A DNA stretch of 64,000 nucleotides from Comamonas phosphati (GTDB lineage: Bacteria; Pseudomonadota; Gammaproteobacteria; Burkholderiales; Burkholderiaceae_C): the NCBI RefSeq assembly GCF_014637085.1, contig NZ_BMEU01000015.1, positions 1 through 64,000 of the forward strand, read 5' to 3'. Shown piece by piece: positions 60,910 through 64,000 of this stretch (positions within the stretch are counted from its first letter, which is position 1; every line of letters begins with the position of its first letter). Under the pieces are notes generated by a model that searched no databases, was not told the DNA's origin, and saw only the letters and a list, made by a program, of their open reading frames with translations. A program made the position numbers and the translations under genes.

Positions 60910-61067
60910 TCGTTGAGAACTCGTCGGTTCCTATCGCCGCAGAAACAACGGCTGCGGTCATTACCAATGGCTTTATGGCGCCCGCTCCCGGATGATTGCG
61001 CCGCTAACCAACCCGGTGAGGACGGCACGGCGCCCGCCGCCGCTCTTGCGCCTCACCCCCGACTCCT

Positions 61068-61583
61068 ATGCTTGATCGTATCGAACGCCTTCTGGTGGCC
61101 TGCAACCGCTGGCTGCTCATCGCCCTGTTGCTGGCCATGGCCTGCATCGTCTTTGCCAACGTGGTGCTGCGCTACACCACGGGCGACTCCATCGTCTGGG
61201 CCGAGGAAGTGGCCCGCCACATGATGATCTGGGTCACCTTCCTGGGCGCCGGCCTGGTACTGCGCTTCGGCGGCCATGTGGCCATCGACAATCTGCACCG
61301 CGCCGTCAGCACCCGCAGCGCGCAGATCATCCGCGCGCTGGTCGTGGCCGGCCTGGCCCTGTTCTTCATCGTGATGACCGTGACCTCCTCGCAATACGTG
61401 TACGCCACGCGCTTCCAGACCACGGCGGCCACCGACATTCCGATCTCCTGGATCTACGCCGCCATGCCCGCGGGCTTCGTGCTGATGCTGGTGCACCTGC
61501 TGTTCATCGCACGCGGCTATATCTGCGTGGGCAATTTCGCCGAGTCCACCGAGATGGACGCAGACGCCGCAGCGTCCATCTGA
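61068..61583 (+). CDS. dctQ: TRAP transporter small membrane subunit
   Basis: A 171-residue DctQ with four membrane helices (about 15-35, 50-70, 90-110, 130-150), with the VWAEEVARHMMIWVTFLGA motif of the family. It forms a complex with DctM. ATG 61068 is preceded by a 200-bp gap after dctP; dctM starts 13 bases after its stop. Confidence 0.9.
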   Translation: MLDRIERLLVACNRWLLIALLLAMACIVFANVVLRYTTGDSIVWAEEVARHMMIWVTFLGAGLVLRFGGHVAIDNLHRAVSTRSAQIIRALVVAGLALFFIVMTVTSSQYVYATRFQTTAATDIPISWIYAAMPAGFVLMLVHLLFIARGYICVGNFAESTEMDADAAASI

Positions 61584-61596
61584 ACGGGAAGACACC

Positions 61597-62883
61597 ATGG
61601 GACTCACTCTTTTCATTGCCATCATCGCCCTGCTCACGCTGGGCTTTCCGGTGGCTTTCGCGCTGGCCATCTCGGCCGCGCTGGCCGTGTTCGTCGGCGG
61701 CCGCTACCCACAGCTCATCGTCTTCAAGGAAATGTTCACGGGCATCGACAGCTTTCCGCTGATGGCCGTGCCCTTCTTCATCCTGGCGGCCGAGCTGATG
61801 TCGGGCGGCGCGCTCACGCACGTGCTGCTGCGCTTCGCGGCCCAGTTCGTGGGCCATCTGCGCGGCGGCCTGGGCTATGCCAACGTGCTGTCGCTGACGC
61901 TGTTCTCGGGCATCTCGGGCTCGGCCCTGGCCGATGCGGCCGGCCCCGGCTCGATGATGGTCAAGATGATGGACAAGGCCGGCTACGGCCGCCCCTACGC
62001 AGCCGCGCTGACGGCCAGCACGGCCATCGTCGGCCCCATCATTCCGCCTTCGGTCAGCATGATCATCTATGCGCTGCAGGACGAGCATGTCTCGGTCGGC
62101 GGCCTGTTCATGGCCGGCTTCATACCCGGCATCCTGATCGCGCTGGCCATGGCCTTGGTGAACTGGTGGGTGTGCAAGAAGCGCGACTACCGCTCCACCG
62201 AGCCACGCCCCAGCGGCCGCGAGATGTGGATCAACAGCTTCAAGGCCATTCCGGCGCTGATGCTCATCGTGCTCATCGTGGTCGGCATCCGCTTCGGCAT
62301 CTTCACGCCCACCGAGGCCTCGGTGGTCGCCGTGTTCTACGCGCTGATCTGCGGCAAGTGGATTTACCGCACGCTGCAATGGTCGGCCGTGCCCGGCATC
62401 CTGGCGCGCTCGGCCATGCTCACGGCCTCGGTGCTGCTGGTCATGGCCACCTCGGCGGCCTTTGCCTGGGTGCTGACCGTGGAAGGCATTCCGCAGTACC
62501 TGTCCGAACTCATCGTGAGCTGGCAGCTCTCGCCCGTGATGTTCCTGATCGCGGTGAACATCCTGCTGCTGGTCTTCGGCATCTTCATGGAGCCGCTGCC
62601 CGGCGTGATGATCCTGGTGCCCATACTGGCGCCCATCGCGGCCAGTCTGGGCATCGATCCCACGCACTTCGCCATGGTGGTCATCGTCAACCTCACGCTG
62701 GGCATGATCACGCCGCCCGTGGGCGGCCTGCTGTTCGTGACCTCGGTGGCCACGCGCGTCTCGATCACCGATCTCACGCGCGAGATGCCGCTGTTCCTGG
62801 CCGCCCACTTTGTGGTGCTGTGCCTGCTGACCTTCATTCCCGCGCTGTCGACCTGGCTGCCGCACGCGCTGGGCTTCCAGTAA
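61597..62883 (+). CDS. dctM: TRAP transporter large membrane subunit
   Basis: A 428-residue DctM with about 12 helices, beginning GLTLFIAIIALLTLGFPVAFAL and containing GSALADAAGPGSMM, GPIIPPSVSMIIYAL and LGMITPPVGGLLFV, family hallmarks. It is the ion-coupled transport channel of the TRAP system. Its last 50 bases overlap the opposing membrane-protein gene. Confidence 0.94.
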   Translation: MGLTLFIAIIALLTLGFPVAFALAISAALAVFVGGRYPQLIVFKEMFTGIDSFPLMAVPFFILAAELMSGGALTHVLLRFAAQFVGHLRGGLGYANVLSLTLFSGISGSALADAAGPGSMMVKMMDKAGYGRPYAAALTASTAIVGPIIPPSVSMIIYALQDEHVSVGGLFMAGFIPGILIALAMALVNWWVCKKRDYRSTEPRPSGREMWINSFKAIPALMLIVLIVVGIRFGIFTPTEASVVAVFYALICGKWIYRTLQWSAVPGILARSAMLTASVLLVMATSAAFAWVLTVEGIPQYLSELIVSWQLSPVMFLIAVNILLLVFGIFMEPLPGVMILVPILAPIAASLGIDPTHFAMVVIVNLTLGMITPPVGGLLFVTSVATRVSITDLTREMPLFLAAHFVVLCLLTFIPALSTWLPHALGFQ

Positions 62884-63448
62884 GGCCGTCGGCCTGGGCA
62901 TCGCGGCGCATCAGCTGCCGCGCCGCCCCGGCCAGCCAGGCCAGGGCCAGCAGCGCGGCCAGAGCCGTCAGCCACTGCCCCAGGCGAATCTGATCGTCCT
63001 GCAGATAGGCATTACACAGACGCAGCGGCGAATCGGCATACAGCTGCCCGGCCACGGCCATCATGGGCAGCACATTGCCCAGAAAGAAGAACTGCAGCAC
63101 CAGCCCCGCAGGCCGCCATGACAGACGCAGGGCAGCGCCCCCCAGCAGCAGGGCCGCCAGCTTGGCAGCCTCCACCATGGGCCGCTGCAGCGCCATGTCC
63201 AGCAGGCGCGGCACCATCAGCACCGCCATCAATGCCGCCACGCCGATCAGCCCGCTGATGCCATGCGCATTCCAGCGCCCCGCCCCAGCCGGCACACGCG
63301 CCGCGAGCAAGCCGCCGGCAAGCATCCACAACGGAAACTGCAGCAGCATGTGGCGCCACATGCTGGCCTCCATGGCATGGCGCACACCGGGCCAGAGCAG
63401 CACCAGGCACAGCAGCGCCCCCAGGGCAGGCTGCAGGCGGCGGCTCAC
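62834..63448 (-). CDS. Hypothetical multi-pass membrane protein
   Basis: A 204-residue protein with about six hydrophobic segments (LGALLCLVLLWPGV, LLQFPLWMLAGGLLAA, ISGLIGVAALMAVLMVP, KLAALLLGGAALR, GLVLQFFFLGNVLPMMAVAG, WLTALAALLALAWLAG). I recognise no family by motif, although its size and partner gene suggest a cytochrome-oxidase-related or copper-related membrane protein. GTG 63448 overlaps the stop of the SCO1 gene (GTGA), so it is translationally coupled to it. Its 3' end overlaps dctM by 50 bases in the antisense direction. Confidence 0.75.
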   Translation of the reverse strand: MSRRLQPALGALLCLVLLWPGVRHAMEASMWRHMLLQFPLWMLAGGLLAARVPAGAGRWNAHGISGLIGVAALMAVLMVPRLLDMALQRPMVEAAKLAALLLGGAALRLSWRPAGLVLQFFFLGNVLPMMAVAGQLYADSPLRLCNAYLQDDQIRLGQWLTALAALLALAWLAGAARQLMRRDAQADGLTGSPARAAARSTARE

Positions 63449-64000
63449 GGCGCGGCCTCCAGCGCCGCACCTGCCTTGTGGCGTGCGTAATCCAAAGCCA
63501 GCTGCTGCTGCTCCATGTCGAACACGCGCAGCATCCGCCCCTGCGCATCAAAGACCAGCAAGGCGGCGTTGTGCTCGTAATCTCCGCGCCCGTTGGGGAC
63601 CACCACCACGCCCAGACGCAGCAGCAAGGCCTGCTGCTGCGCCTCATCCGGCACACGCACAAAACGCCACAGCGAGGGATCGGCCCCCTGGCCCCGTGCA
63701 TAGGCCGCCAGGGCCTGGGGATCATCACGCTGGCCGTCAAAACTGATGGACAGCAAGCGCACGCGGACAGGTTTTGCGCCCTCACGATCCGCGCGCAGCT
63801 GCGCCTGCAACTGCTGGAAACTGCTGCCCAGCGACAGGCACACCGTTTGACAACGGGTATAGATGAAGTCGGCGATGGTGACGCCCCCGCCCTGCGCCAG
63901 CAAAGCGCGCAAATCCCCCGCCGCCCCGCCGGTGCCGTCGACGGCCACGGACGGCAGCGCCACCGGCGTCAGCGCCACCTCCAGCCGCCGGGCGTCCTCC
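63445..64000 (-). CDS. SCO1/SenC copper chaperone, 5' end beyond window
   Basis: A thioredoxin-fold protein with the copper-binding CxxxC of SCO proteins (CQTVC, in FIYTRCQTVCLSLG) and the distal His in GDYEHNAALL. SCO proteins deliver copper to the CuA centre of cytochrome oxidase or act as thiol reductases. The frame is open through the window edge at 64000, so the N-terminal signal or anchor is not seen; a GTG at 63978 is not a likely start because the frame continues upstream. It is coupled to the following membrane-protein gene. Confidence 0.88.
   Translation of the reverse strand, partial: EDARRLEVALTPVALPSVAVDGTGGAAGDLRALLAQGGGVTIADFIYTRCQTVCLSLGSSFQQLQAQLRADREGAKPVRVRLLSISFDGQRDDPQALAAYARGQGADPSLWRFVRVPDEAQQQALLLRLGVVVVPNGRGDYEHNAALLVFDAQGRMLRVFDMEQQQLALDYARHKAGAALEAAP

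Overview
The window is GC-rich, tightly packed DNA from a betaproteobacterium. Its gene content (glmS/glmU, SAH riboswitch-ahcY-tlyA-metF, erpA next to rpsI-rplM, trifunctional putA, TRAP transporter, xdhAB) fits Comamonadaceae, most likely a Comamonas- or Delftia-like genome. The genus is inference.

Accessory island, 1-7230. The left 7.2 kb has patchier base composition and holds defence-type genes and debris: the end of an IS3-family element, an ABC-three-component ATPase (DUF3732) whose upstream partner is cut by that element, a small protein with a basic N-terminus and a likely operator, a CD-NTase (CBASS nucleotidyltransferase) translationally coupled to a small and probably broken membrane ORF, and a DUF4747-like gene. 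The island stops 23 bp from the glmS stop codon at a sequence with the layout of a Tn7 end: a terminal TGT followed by spaced copies of TAAAGTCGTAAAC. I read the island as cargo of a Tn7-like element in attTn7. No tns genes are visible; they would lie left of the window or have been lost.

Core with a second cassette, 7254-22451. glmS and a divergent Lrp/AsnC regulator are followed by about 0.9 kb of remnants and then a three-gene operon (OmpA lipoprotein with glycine zipper, multi-pass membrane protein, exported vWA-like protein). It looks like an envelope-spanning assembly that I cannot assign to a described system, and related palindromic repeats flank it. An orphan histidine kinase, glmU, a LysR regulator, tyrS, an M23 peptidase and anmK follow; glmS, glmU, the peptidase and anmK all serve the cell wall.

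22543-40050: a periplasmic-sensing GGDEF/EAL protein with a degenerate GGDEF motif, a purine permease with xdhAB (purine salvage/oxidation), a DHA2 exporter, erpA, rpsI-rplM, rlmJ, rlpA, and the SAM-cycle group SAH riboswitch-ahcY-tlyA-metF.

40051-49710: a full kdp potassium-uptake locus on the minus strand in the unusual order kdpF, a second tiny membrane ORF, kdpA, kdpC, kdpB, a TorF-type porin, kdpD, kdpE.

49822-64000: an MFS exporter, prfC, a HAD phosphatase, an XRE regulator with twin operators facing a low-GC lipoprotein gene, putA, a dctPQM TRAP transporter, a membrane protein and a 5'-truncated SCO1/SenC gene.

Eight copies of a GC-rich three-hairpin repeat sit directly after stop codons, always in the sense orientation of the preceding gene. 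In two cases (glmU, kdpD) the repeat itself supplies the stop codon. Three copies lie inside the kdp locus. No tRNA, rRNA or CRISPR was found.
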